A stretch of DNA of 64,000 nt, from assembly GCF_900177375.1 (NCBI RefSeq), contig NZ_FWZU01000001.1, forward strand, positions 930,001-994,000, written 5' to 3'. The notes under the pieces were generated by a model, which was given only the letters and a program-made list of their open reading frames with translations, did not search any database and had not been told where the DNA came from. Source of the stretch: Desulfovibrio gilichinskyi (GTDB lineage Bacteria > Desulfobacterota > Desulfovibrionia > Desulfovibrionales > Desulfovibrionaceae). Positions within the stretch are counted from its first letter, which is position 1. The number at the start of each line of letters is the position of its first letter. Of this stretch, positions 23,691 through 31,779 are shown piece by piece. A program made the translations under genes and the position numbers.

Positions 23691-24080
23691 ATGACATTAA
23701 CAAGCACCCTTCAATCCCACTTAGGCCGCCGCTACTCTACCGAAGATGTAGCAATTGCATTTGCGAAATCCAAAAACTGGGTTTATAGAAATGCTGCCGC
23801 TATCGGCGGCGTTCGCATGGGAAAAGAATGGGTGTTCTTTGAAATAAACATGGTCAATTGCCTCACCAGAGGAACAGACGATGCCAATACAGCGAAAAAA
23901 CAAGACCACAGAGAAGAAGGAATGGTTTGCAAGGATAACCTTGCCGAATGGAAAGCAGAAAGAAAAGAAAACTACGACCAAAAAGGAAGCCTTAGATTGG
24001 GAATGTATGATGAGGCAGAGGTTAAGCGAATTATCGACAACCCCGACCCTTTCAATCTCCTTACACAGTCTCACCACTAG
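23691..24080 (+). CDS. Excisionase-like helix-turn-helix protein
   Basis: The N-terminal 60 residues (YSTEDVAIAFAKSKNWVYRN, then GGVRMGKEWVFFE) have a winged helix-turn-helix pattern like MerR/Xis-type proteins, which steer the integrase toward excision. The remaining 65 residues overlap the integrase start in another frame by 200 bases and look like read-through sequence, so only the first part may matter. It sits directly before the integrase. Confidence 0.5.
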   Translation: MTLTSTLQSHLGRRYSTEDVAIAFAKSKNWVYRNAAAIGGVRMGKEWVFFEINMVNCLTRGTDDANTAKKQDHREEGMVCKDNLAEWKAERKENYDQKGSLRLGMYDEAEVKRIIDNPDPFNLLTQSHH

Positions 24081-25017
24081 GCACCTTGAAGCACAACTTG
24101 CCAAGGGAATCAGCCCCCGCTGGTTTCAGGATAAAAAAATGGTGCTTAAGGAGCTTCTTAACGCTTCCGGAGTAAAGCCGCTTGAACCTGCGGTTAATCT
24201 GGATCACGAAACCGTCCGCAAATTCCTTGATCAAATCGCCTCTCTTAAAAGTGGACATAGAGCCAACAGATACCGCCGCCATATTCTTAGAATGTGGGCA
24301 TGGGGTTGCAAGGCGGGACTGACTAAGGGTGACTGCCCTTGGGAAGTAGAAAGGTATAAGGAAATACGAAACCCTCGCTATATCCCTACAGAAGACGATT
24401 TCTGGAAACTCTACGAATCAGCGGATCATGTTTCAGATGGTTCTACCCATTCAACAGGTATTTACCAACTGGAGCCGCACCGCAAAACGCTTTTGCTTAC
24501 CTTCCTGCATACTGCGGGTAGAAAATCCGAAATTCTGAATCTGAAAAAAGAAGACCTCGACTTCTCAGCCCGTAAAATACGTCTATGGACTGCCAAGCGT
24601 GATGGAGGCGTTGAGTATGACTGGATTCCTATGACTCAGATTCTGCATGATGAACTTATAAAACATCTTGCACGGCAAAAGGTTAACTTCCCGTTTACTG
24701 AATATGTATTTGTTAATCCGGCAACTGGACGGAACTATTCAAGCGTAAACAAGATGATGGAACGCATGTGTAAACAGGCAGGAGTAAAGCCTTTCGGATT
24801 TCACGCTATCCGCCACCTCACCGCCTCTATTCTGGATAATAAAATGGTTCCTATGGCAGACATTCAAGCAATCTTGCGTCACAAGTCACCGGAAACAACC
24901 GCAAGGTATATCCATTCAATTAGAGGCGCAAAAGTGGCACTGGATGAAGTGTTTGGAACAGGAAAAGTTATTCCGCTGAAGAGCAAAAGAAAAGCCTCCG
25001 CAAAAGCGAAGGCTTGA
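23881..25017 (+). CDS. int: Tyrosine recombinase, phage integrase
   Basis: A 378-residue integrase. The catalytic set is complete: Arg214 (TAGRKSEIL), a Lys near 239 (TAKRDGG), His308 and Arg311 (FHAIRHLT), His334 (ILRHKSP) and the nucleophile Tyr343 (ARYIHS). The N-terminus has an arm-binding-like basic region and a SAM-like core-binding domain (about 60-160). The gene ends 71 bases from the 3' end of tRNA-Arg, the usual arrangement for insertion into a tRNA gene. The start at 23881 gives a normal family N-terminus but lies within the Xis-like frame. Confidence 0.92.
   Translation: MPIQRKNKTTEKKEWFARITLPNGKQKEKKTTTKKEALDWECMMRQRLSELSTTPTLSISLHSLTTRHLEAQLAKGISPRWFQDKKMVLKELLNASGVKPLEPAVNLDHETVRKFLDQIASLKSGHRANRYRRHILRMWAWGCKAGLTKGDCPWEVERYKEIRNPRYIPTEDDFWKLYESADHVSDGSTHSTGIYQLEPHRKTLLLTFLHTAGRKSEILNLKKEDLDFSARKIRLWTAKRDGGVEYDWIPMTQILHDELIKHLARQKVNFPFTEYVFVNPATGRNYSSVNKMMERMCKQAGVKPFGFHAIRHLTASILDNKMVPMADIQAILRHKSPETTARYIHSIRGAKVALDEVFGTGKVIPLKSKRKASAKAKA
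24991..25014 (-). terminator. Hairpin at the integrase 3' end, terminator for leftward tRNA transcript
   Basis: The GCCTCCGC/GCGAAGGC hairpin overlaps the last codons of the integrase. On the minus strand it is followed by TTTTCTTTT, so it fits termination of transcription coming from tRNA-Arg. Confidence 0.5.
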
Positions 25018-25021
25018 AAAA

Positions 25022-25062
25022 AAGTGAGTAAAAAGGTGAGTAAGGCTTACAACGAACTCACT
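25022..25062. repeat. GTGAGTA repeats between integrase and tRNA, candidate integrase arm sites
   Basis: GTGAGTAA occurs twice in direct orientation (about 25024 and 25037), with ACTCAC inverted near 25056. Short repeats flanking the core att site are typical arm-type binding sites; this use is inferred. Confidence 0.4.
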
Positions 25063-25088
25063 ATTTAACTCTAACCTATTGAAATAAT

Positions 25089-25165
25089 TGGTGGGCAATG
25101 CAAGATTCGAACCTGCGACCTTCAGCTCCGGAGGCTGACACTCTATCCAACTGAGCTAATTGCCC
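25089..25165 (-). tRNA. tRNA-Arg(CCG), prophage attachment site
   Basis: A 77-base cloverleaf on the minus strand, including an encoded CCA end. The anticodon loop CTCCGGA gives anticodon CCG (codon CGG). The acceptor stem GGGCAAT pairs with ATTGCCC and the T loop is GGTTCGAATC. Its 3' end faces the integrase, so the att core is expected in its 3' half, with a matching copy at the other prophage end, outside this window. Confidence 0.95.
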
Positions 25166-25326
25166 TCAGCGATTGGTTTGATATACATCAGCACCACTTG
25201 CTGTCAAGGAAAAACGCTTTCAAAGCTTATATTTAAAGTCTAATTACGCGGCTAAGCTCTTTTAATTTTATAATAATTAACAGCTGTAACCTTGAGCATC
25301 AGATTACGTAAAAATATAATATAAAT

Positions 25327-25728
25327 TTAACTTTTTCTAAACCTGAATGAAAGTGCAGCAATCACTAAAAACACTACATCTCGTGCTATTGTCCGCACCA
25401 TGTCAGATGTTATGCTTGCATCGGTTGAGAAGCAACCGCACGCTACATCTATGCCACGGTAGAGGTTGGCGGAAAGGAACGCTATGAAGAGCAATAACAG
25501 AGCTGTGATGATTGCTAATGCTGTTTCAGTCAGCACCCCGCACACCAGCAGTGCGCCGCACACAAATTCCAGCCACGGCAGAAAATGAGCTACCGGCACG
25601 ATTAAGATATCCGGTAATATCTGATAATTTTTTATTATATCGCCAAACGCAACAGGATCGATAATTTTATCTACACATGCTACAATAAAGATCAGCCCTA
25701 AGATTATGCGCGGTAAAGATTTCATCAT
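25327..25728 (-). CDS. MauE/DoxX-like membrane protein
   Basis: A 133-residue protein with four membrane segments. It opens with a MauE/DoxX signature (RIILGLIFIVACVDKIIDP, then AFGDIIKNYQILPD) and has a Cys pair in VACGCFSTDA between helices. MauE-like proteins help form disulfides in periplasmic enzymes, while DoxX proteins take part in quinone-linked sulfur oxidation. Its start directly follows the rhodanese gene stop, suggesting a two-gene sulfur-handling operon. Confidence 0.75.
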   Translation of the reverse strand: MMKSLPRIILGLIFIVACVDKIIDPVAFGDIIKNYQILPDILIVPVAHFLPWLEFVCGALLVCGVLTETALAIITALLLLFIAFLSANLYRGIDVACGCFSTDASITSDMVRTIARDVVFLVIAALSFRFRKS

Positions 25729-26196
25729 TTAATTGCCCTCCAGATCTCTACCGAGACTGAGCCATCCATCAAGCCCGTCAGTGTAAACAAAAACGTTATC
25801 AAATCCTTTTTCAATCAGCTTGCGCGCAACTATTATACTTTTGCCGCACAACGCTCCGTCGCAATATACAACTATCGTTTTATCCTTGGGAATGCCTGTT
25901 ATCAAACCGTCCAGTTCTTCATGAACCGCCCAGTAAGGCAGGTTGTACGCTCCGGGTATGTGGCCCATTGCGAATTCTGAATCGCTGCGCCCGTCAACAA
26001 AAAAAGCGTTGCCGGAATCAAAATATTTAATAGCCTGCTCACCGTCAATTTCAGTTAATTCCGGTTGCTGCATCACTGTGCTGTTATTATCTGCCGGAAC
26101 CGGACGTGAATAATTAAATGACCACGCAAGCCCTGCTGATATCCCGCAAATTAAAAGTATCTTTAAGATAAAAGCTGTTTTCTTTCCTATTTTCAT
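25729..26196 (-). CDS. Membrane-anchored rhodanese-like sulfurtransferase
   Basis: A 155-residue protein with an N-terminal membrane anchor (AFILKILLICGISAGLAW) and one rhodanese domain. The domain is marked by FVDGRSDSEFAMGHIPGAYN and the active-site loop VVYCDGALCGKS, whose first Cys is the expected persulfide carrier. It is probably periplasmic and coupled to the MauE/DoxX-like protein directly downstream. The substrate is not evident. Confidence 0.87.
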   Translation of the reverse strand: MKIGKKTAFILKILLICGISAGLAWSFNYSRPVPADNNSTVMQQPELTEIDGEQAIKYFDSGNAFFVDGRSDSEFAMGHIPGAYNLPYWAVHEELDGLITGIPKDKTIVVYCDGALCGKSIIVARKLIEKGFDNVFVYTDGLDGWLSLGRDLEGN

Positions 26197-26440
26197 TAAA
26201 TAAACCTTATAAATTTAACTTTGACTTGAATTTCTAACAGTCTCAACTTGGTAATTTTGTTCTGCGGATAAACATCGTACAGAACCTTTCAAAAATAAAG
26301 TAATAAAAGAGCCTGCGAAGCATATAAATCCGCAAATGTTGGACGCCATCTGGAAATATCCTGAATCGAAAGCAAGATTTATCGCCGGATAATTATCTCT
26401 GACAGAGTAGTCCGGCAGTGTTCTTTTAACAATAAAAAAA

Positions 26441-26463
26441 GGCGTGTTCGTTACGAACACGCC
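26441..26463 (-). terminator. Terminator of the SRP RNA
   Basis: GGCGTGTTCG-TTA-CGAACACGCC is a perfect hairpin followed on the minus strand by seven T residues. Confidence 0.92.
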
Positions 26464-26470
26464 TTTCTTC

Positions 26471-26561
26471 CAGCGAGACCAGACACCCGGGATAAACCGT
26501 TACCGCTGCTTCCTTTCGGACCTGACGGGGTTCACAGCGCACCCGCCGTCTGGCCTCTCTG
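26471..26561 (-). ncRNA. ffs: Small signal recognition particle RNA (4.5S)
   Basis: The minus strand contains the conserved SRP RNA apical core GTCAGGTCCGAAAGGAAGCA and a long stem closed by CAGAGAGGCCAGAC paired with GTCTGGTCTCGCTG. It is about 91 bases, the usual short bacterial form, and is followed by a perfect terminator. It binds Ffh and acts in cotranslational membrane targeting. Confidence 0.93.
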
Positions 26562-26751
26562 TAAAAACAATTCGTCTCAAGGACGAAGAAAATGTCTATT
26601 GACTTGGTCTCAAATTGTCAAGTGATATCAACAAAAAATTTAAGATTCTGATCAATAATATTTTTAGGTTCTTGATTCTTACAACCATAAAAACTAAACT
26701 GCTTTCTCCAGTTAATAAAATAACTAACATTCAATATCATGGAGATTTTAA

Positions 26752-27150
26752 ATGAAAGCTAAGAATGTAAAAGACGTTGAAGGCGTTAAGGTTGATAAGG
26801 CATCATACAAAGGTAAAGATTACGAAGTAAAAGGTGTTACCATCCGCTGGCTCTCTAAATCCGGAAAAGATGCCAATGGACAGCCTGAATACGGCCTCAG
26901 ACACTTTACGGTTGAACCAGGCGGAGAGATTCCGGCACATAACCACTTTTATTTACAGACCGTATATATAGAAAAAGGAAATTTTGAATGTTTCAGCTAT
27001 GATCCTGAAACAGATGAAGTTGCGGAAAGTAAAATTTGCGGCCCCGGTGACTGGGTATATGCAGAAAGCATGGAGCCGCACGGCATGAAGAATATAAGCG
27101 AAACAGAATCTGCAACATTTCTGTGCTGCATCTGTAATGTTTATGAATAG
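26752..27150 (+). CDS. Cupin domain protein
   Basis: A 132-residue single-cupin protein. Metal ligands are suggested by GGEIPAHNHFYLQTVYIEKG (motif 1) and by CGPGDWVYAESMEPHGMKNI (motif 2, final His). Small cupins of this kind are common in anaerobes; the substrate is unknown. Two Cys near the C-terminus (FLCCICNVYE) are unusual. It is monocistronic, with a GGAG site and a terminator. Confidence 0.82.
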   Translation: MKAKNVKDVEGVKVDKASYKGKDYEVKGVTIRWLSKSGKDANGQPEYGLRHFTVEPGGEIPAHNHFYLQTVYIEKGNFECFSYDPETDEVAESKICGPGDWVYAESMEPHGMKNISETESATFLCCICNVYE

Positions 27151-27164
27151 TCTTTGTATGTAGA

Positions 27165-27193
27165 AAGCCTGCCGGAAATCCGGCAGGCTTTTA
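27165..27193 (+). terminator. Terminator after the cupin gene
   Basis: AAGCCTGCCGG-AAAT-CCGGCAGGCTT is a strong hairpin with a TTTT tail. Confidence 0.88.
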
Positions 27194-27269
27194 TATTAAT
27201 CGTCGGTGTTGATTCAGGTGCCGATTTTGAATCAAATATAAAGTCTATTCCAGAAAGGAAAGCCTGATA

Positions 27270-27923
27270 CTAACAGGCTTTTTGCTCAAACTGTAAGCGA
27301 TATTCAATGATGTCATCAACGGTCAAAACAGGAATCCCGAACTTTTTACCAAGGTCTACGATTTCCGGAAGTCTGGCCATTGAACCGTCGTAATTAGTAA
27401 CTTCGCAAAGAACTCCGCAAGGTTTAAGCCCTGCCAAAGTCATCATATCGACAGTTGCTTCGGTATGTCCCTGCCTTTCAAGAACTCCGCCTGATTTAGC
27501 GCGCAAAGGAAAAACATGCCCCGGCCTGTGCAGGTCGGAAGGTTTTGCATTATCGGCAATAGCGGCTTTAACAGTAGCAACACGGTCAGCGGCGGAAACA
27601 CCGGTAGTAACCCCTTCAGCAGCTTCAATAGTGACAGTAAAGCCGGTCTGGTTACGACAGGTATTGTCAGTAACCATCATGGGGATATCAAGTTGACTTA
27701 GTTTGTCTTCAGTCAGACACAGGCAGACAATACCGCTGCACTGCCTGATGAGCATAGCCATTTGGGTATCAGTCAAATGTTCAGCCGAAAAAATAAGATC
27801 TCCCTCATTTTCACGGTCTTCATTGTCTGTGATAAGTACACCTTTACCCTCTTTCAAGGCTAAAAGTCCCTTTTCTACTCTTTGAATGGAATTTCCGAAT
27901 TGAGATAATAGATTCTGATTCAT
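27270..27923 (-). CDS. ribB: 3,4-dihydroxy-2-butanone 4-phosphate synthase
   Basis: A 217-residue stand-alone RibB that converts ribulose 5-phosphate to DHBP and formate in riboflavin synthesis. Signatures include [18 protein letters not shown] (metal and substrate site), [19 protein letters not shown] and [15 protein letters not shown]-like '[18 protein letters not shown]'. No GTP cyclohydrolase II domain is fused. The ATG follows ACGGAG. The gene lies behind an FMN riboswitch, so it is shut down when flavin is plentiful. Confidence 0.95.
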   Translation of the reverse strand: MNQNLLSQFGNSIQRVEKGLLALKEGKGVLITDNEDRENEGDLIFSAEHLTDTQMAMLIRQCSGIVCLCLTEDKLSQLDIPMMVTDNTCRNQTGFTVTIEAAEGVTTGVSAADRVATVKAAIADNAKPSDLHRPGHVFPLRAKSGGVLERQGHTEATVDMMTLAGLKPCGVLCEVTNYDGSMARLPEIVDLGKKFGIPVLTVDDIIEYRLQFEQKAC

Positions 27924-28033
27924 GGTAAATCTCCGTAATTAGGTACCAGAATCAGGGCGTAAGAATGACAGCTGCTTTACAGACGAAAGCAGCCACGCCA
28001 TAGACTCTATGTGAGTTATGACGGGTTTTATAC

Positions 28034-28189
28034 TGTCGCATCCTCTTCCATCCGGACTGTAACCGTCGGCCCTGGAATCACACCAGATCTGCTGACCCTT
28101 TCTCACAACGAGAAAAGCGCTCGCGGGCTTTCTTTAAATATGATTAAAGAATCACCGCCGGTGGGGAATTGCACCCCGCCCTGAGAATT
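28034..28189 (-). promoter_or_regulatory. FMN riboswitch (RFN element) upstream of ribB
   Basis: The minus strand shows the conserved RFN blocks: TTCTCAGGGCGGGG, ATTCCCCACCGGCGGT, GTCAGCAGATCTGG, TGATTCCAGGGCCGACGG and ACAGTCCGGATGGAAGAG. The leader between it and the ribB ATG (27924-28033) holds a GCTGCTTT/AAAGCAGC hairpin near 27970-27995 that may be part of the expression platform. The rest of the gap to 28367 is AT-rich promoter sequence. Confidence 0.95.
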
Positions 28190-28367
28190 AACAAAGTCCT
28201 TTTATAATATGATCAGCCGATTAGTCAATGAAACCATACATTTTTTTCAAAAAAAGATATGAAACTCAAAAGACTTATAAAAATGTGTACATGAAAAATT
28301 AATTTATGTATTAAAAATAGTAAGAAAGATTGTTTTAAAAACTATACTTTATTACAAGGCAATTCGC

Positions 28368-30356
28368 ATGCTAAAATTGAAAACGCGGCTTACTTTTTTT
28401 CAAATTACAGCACTGATAATTTCAATTGCCACATTATGCATAATTTTTATTTATCAGATTAATAAATATGCACTTAATGAAATGAATGAGTATCGTACTG
28501 TAATGTATAATCAAAAAATTTATGAATTAACAGAGCTTGTAAACATGGCTGAAAAGACAGTTCAGTCAGATTATGATAAATCGCAAAACATAGAACTGCT
28601 TAAAAAGACTCAGGCAAAATCTCTAAAAGACACTATTGATTCTATCGCGAGTCAGTTATCCGCTTTTTACTTAGCAAATCACAATAAGCTTTCCGCAACT
28701 GAACTGGAAAAAGAAATTAAAGAATTAGTTAGAGCCATTCGTTACGACGGCAATAATTATATTTGGATAAATGATATGCAGGCAAAAATCATCATGCATC
28801 CAATCTCTCCGGAGCTTGAGGGTAAAAATCTTTCCGGCATGACCGACAGTTCCGGAAAACATCTTTTTAGAGAAATGGTTGAAGTCTGCCGCCAAAACGG
28901 CGAAGGGGCTGTTTCATATATATGGAAAAAAGAGGATACGGGGAAGGATACTCAAAAAATTTCGTATGTTAAGCTTATTCCGCAGCTGAACTGGATAATC
29001 GGCACCGGAGCATGGCTTGATGATATTACTAACGAAATGAAGGAAAAAGCTCTTGCACAACTTGCAGAAATGCGGCTGAGAGACGGAAACTATTTCTGGG
29101 TAAATGACACTGACATGAATATGATTATGAACCCGGCAACTCCATCTTTAAATGGCAAAAGCGTTGCTGACTTAAAAGACGCAAAGGGTAAACTTATATT
29201 CAAAGAGATTGTTGATATCTGCAAAAGCAAAGGAGAAGGGACTATCTCATACTGGTGGACAAAAGCCGGAAAAAGCGGCGATTTCCCCAAACTGTCATAT
29301 GTTAAATTGTTTAAGCCGTGGAACTGGATAATCGGCATGGGAATATACACCGATGACATCGACAGAGCTCTGCACGATAAACAAATCAAGCTGAATAAGA
29401 CCATTCACAGTATGATCATATTAATCGTTGCGGTTGCTCTGCTGCTTGGAGTTATTGTTACTGTGGCAGCAACTTTCTTCGCTAATAAAATTACCGCCAC
29501 CATCGGCGCTGAACCGGAAGAACTTTCCGGCATTGCTGGACAGATGTCCAACGGGTATCTGGATTTTGAAAAATTATCAGACACTCCGCGCGGTGCATAT
29601 GCATCAATGGAAAATATGGTTGAAAATTTAAAAAATGTTGTCAACGAAGTTCAGGTGGCGACTGAAAATGTTTCTGCCGGAAGTGAAGAGCTGGCGGCAT
29701 CTGCGGAAAATCTGTCACAAGGTGCAAACGATCAGGCTGCTGCGGTTGAAGAATTAAGCTCATCAATTGAAGAAATCAGCGTCAGCATCCGAAGCAATGC
29801 TGAAAACACAAGAAAAACAGAGCTGATTGCAAACACCGTTGCAAAAAACACAGAGAAAGGCAGCCAAGATGTTAAACGGAACCTTGCAGCTATGACTGAA
29901 ATTACTCAAAAAATAAGCATCATAGAAGAAATCGCCCGCCAGACAAATCTTCTTGCGCTAAATGCGGCAATTGAAGCTGCCCGCGCAGGAGAACATGGTA
30001 AAGGTTTTGCTGTAGTTGCTGCGGAAGTTAGAAAACTGGCTGAGAAAAGCAGGGTTGCGGCAACGGAAATCGGAGAGTTATCATCCAGCACCCTCTCCAT
30101 CGCGCAAGAAACACATGAAGAGTTAGATGCATTAGTTCCTGAGATTGAACAAACAGCCAAGCTGATAAAAGAGATAGCACTGGCTTGTGAAGAACAGAAT
30201 TCAGGGATTAAACTTATCCAGAAATCTTCTGTTCAGCTGGATACAGTCATTCAACAGAATGCATCTGCTTCAGAAGAAGTTGCCGCCACTTCAGAAGAAC
30301 TTTCAAGTCAGGCGCAGGAACTCCATGCAGCAATGATGTTTTTTAAAATCAAATAG
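28368..30356 (+). CDS. Methyl-accepting chemotaxis protein with tandem Cache domains
   Basis: A 662-residue chemoreceptor. Its N-terminal membrane helix (about 10-30) is followed by two sCache_2-type periplasmic domains, shown by repeated motifs [12 protein letters not shown] and [11 protein letters not shown], and by [13 protein letters not shown] and [14 protein letters not shown] second membrane helix (about 345-370) and a short, weak HAMP region come next. The cytoplasmic signalling tip has [21 protein letters not shown]. Cache pairs of this type often sense small organic acids; the ligand here is unknown. It is monocistronic with a terminator. Confidence 0.93.
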   Translation: MLKLKTRLTFFQITALIISIATLCIIFIYQINKYALNEMNEYRTVMYNQKIYELTELVNMAEKTVQSDYDKSQNIELLKKTQAKSLKDTIDSIASQLSAFYLANHNKLSATELEKEIKELVRAIRYDGNNYIWINDMQAKIIMHPISPELEGKNLSGMTDSSGKHLFREMVEVCRQNGEGAVSYIWKKEDTGKDTQKISYVKLIPQLNWIIGTGAWLDDITNEMKEKALAQLAEMRLRDGNYFWVNDTDMNMIMNPATPSLNGKSVADLKDAKGKLIFKEIVDICKSKGEGTISYWWTKAGKSGDFPKLSYVKLFKPWNWIIGMGIYTDDIDRALHDKQIKLNKTIHSMIILIVAVALLLGVIVTVAATFFANKITATIGAEPEELSGIAGQMSNGYLDFEKLSDTPRGAYASMENMVENLKNVVNEVQVATENVSAGSEELAASAENLSQGANDQAAAVEELSSSIEEISVSIRSNAENTRKTELIANTVAKNTEKGSQDVKRNLAAMTEITQKISIIEEIARQTNLLALNAAIEAARAGEHGKGFAVVAAEVRKLAEKSRVAATEIGELSSSTLSIAQETHEELDALVPEIEQTAKLIKEIALACEEQNSGIKLIQKSSVQLDTVIQQNASASEEVAATSEELSSQAQELHAAMMFFKIK

Positions 30357-30380
30357 TATAAAAAAATATCTATAAAAAAA

Positions 30381-30410
30381 GTCCTGCTTCGTGAAAAGCA
30401 GGACTTTTTA
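30381..30410 (+). terminator. Terminator after the chemoreceptor gene
   Basis: GTCCTGCT/AGCAGGAC hairpin with T-rich ends on both strands, so it may also serve the convergent SLOG-like gene. Confidence 0.83.
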
Positions 30411-30429
30411 AGTTTATTCCCGAAAAAAT

Positions 30430-30981
30430 CTATTTAAAGCTATCAGCAAACAACTTTTCTATAGCCTTTTTACCGCAATCTTCAAGAAAGCGTGTTCCGG
30501 TTGCGGTAAAATGTCTATGCCTGATCACAGGAGCATTACACTCGGCCCAGCGTTCCTTCTGCCATGTAAACCAGCATTCTTTATCCTGCGAAAATACATA
30601 AAGAGGCTTATTACATATTTTAGCAAATTCAGCCCCCCATCCTGTTCCGCCTTTAACGGTGCCGTCTTCTAAAATATTACCGACAATAAAAATTTCATGT
30701 CCGCTGTTAACCTGCCAGCAAATACTCTGAAGGACTTTGCGAAAAATCGGCGCGCGGGTAAAAGTTCTGTTCATCAGCTTTGAAACATATGTAAGGCTGA
30801 CATCTTTACTTTCGAGTTCTTTTTCGGTGAGAACCCGCAATCCGCGCTGACGAGCGATTTGCCGCCCATCGAAACTGAAGCTTACTTCTTGAAGTCCATA
30901 TTTTTCAGCGTTGACTCCAAATTCACTCTCAGTGCCGGGAGCTCCGCCGCTATATAAAATGAATTCTTTAGGATTACTCAC
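30430..30981 (-). CDS. SLOG-like Rossmann-fold protein
   Basis: A 183-residue protein. FILYSGGAPGTESEFGVNAE near the N-terminus, IFIVGNILEDGTVKGGTGWG in the middle and ALYVFSQDKE-like 'PLYVFSQDKECWFTW' later match the SLOG superfamily (DprA/LOG-like), whose members bind nucleotides. The start is a GTG at 30981 with a perfect GGAGG site; the ATG at 31023 has none. No neighbour suggests a pathway. Specific function unknown. Confidence 0.62.
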   Translation of the reverse strand: MSNPKEFILYSGGAPGTESEFGVNAEKYGLQEVSFSFDGRQIARQRGLRVLTEKELESKDVSLTYVSKLMNRTFTRAPIFRKVLQSICWQVNSGHEIFIVGNILEDGTVKGGTGWGAEFAKICNKPLYVFSQDKECWFTWQKERWAECNAPVIRHRHFTATGTRFLEDCGKKAIEKLFADSFK

Positions 30982-31023
30982 TTGTTTCCTCCAGTGTTGA
31001 GCGTGTGTGCGATTTCGTTCCAA

Positions 31024-31510
31024 TTCAATAACTAAAAAACATCAAGTTCACAATCACGAATCATTCTATTAATTTCTGATTATTCTTTACCATATTTTTT
31101 TTCAGGAGTGCAAAACTTTTCTAAAACGCAAAACCATACAAACGATAACAAACAGTATAATAAACTTTAAAAATACTACTTAGTAGAATTTTTAATTTAT
31201 TATTTATTATTACACAGTGTAATTTAAAGCAACTAGACAAATATTACATATAATCATTTCTGTTAAAAGAACGTATAAACATTGTTAGTGAAAAAAATAA
31301 CTATCACTGCATTGTGTATTTTAATTTTTGCTTTTACTTATTTTTAATATCTTCATATTTATAAATGTAAAATATTAATGTAACATGACTGTAATCTTAC
31401 TCAGTAACTTTCAGCAATGGGCTATAGACAAAATTTATATTTAGTGTATAGTATCTTTGTTGATTCCGGCTGGAAAATCTCAAAACGAAAGTAGCTAACG
31501 CCAAAACGTA
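31024..31510. other. AT-rich intergenic region with palindromes
   Basis: This long gap holds no gene I can support. It is very AT-rich. AAAATACTAC-TTA-GTAGAATTTT (about 31170-31193) and TTACAC-A-GTGTAA (31210-31222) are inverted repeats that could be operators for the small gene at 31523 or parts of an untranslated RNA. Confidence 0.35.
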
Positions 31511-31522
31511 ATGGAGGTTTTT

Positions 31523-31696
31523 ATGAATAAAGACACAGGAACAAGAGAAAAATCCGACCCTTTCAAGAAAATGGAAAAGAACGATCTTTTTAAATTTCGT
31601 TCAATCAGCAACAACATTGCTGCCATGGTCAAATCTCTGGATGATCAGGAAAAAGCCGACTCTCTGAAATCAGACTCTGACCAAGAAGAAGTTTAA
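31523..31696 (+). CDS. Small charged protein
   Basis: A 57-residue, strongly charged and probably disordered protein (MNKDTGTREKSDPFKKMEKN...), Ser/Asp/Lys-rich at the C-terminus. The ATG at 31523 follows ATGGAGG, which is a better start than the ATG at 31511. Family unknown. It stands alone behind a long AT-rich upstream region. Confidence 0.55.
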   Translation: MNKDTGTREKSDPFKKMEKNDLFKFRSISNNIAAMVKSLDDQEKADSLKSDSDQEEV

Positions 31697-31779
31697 GCAT
31701 CTGCCTCATTCTTATCTCACTTTCCGAATAACAAAATAGCAGTTCTCGCATCCGCACCCGTAATCAATTTCAGCGTGCA

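Noticed and set aside
26215-26460. An 81-residue open frame on the minus strand beside the SRP RNA
   Set aside because: Its start lies in the SRP RNA terminator, it has no ribosome site, and its sequence looks random. The region is explained as non-coding.
31440-31522. A possible cyclic-di-GMP-type riboswitch before the small gene at 31523
   Set aside because: A CGAAAG-like stretch and ACGCCAAAA are present, but the conserved GEMM core and stems could not be made to fit.
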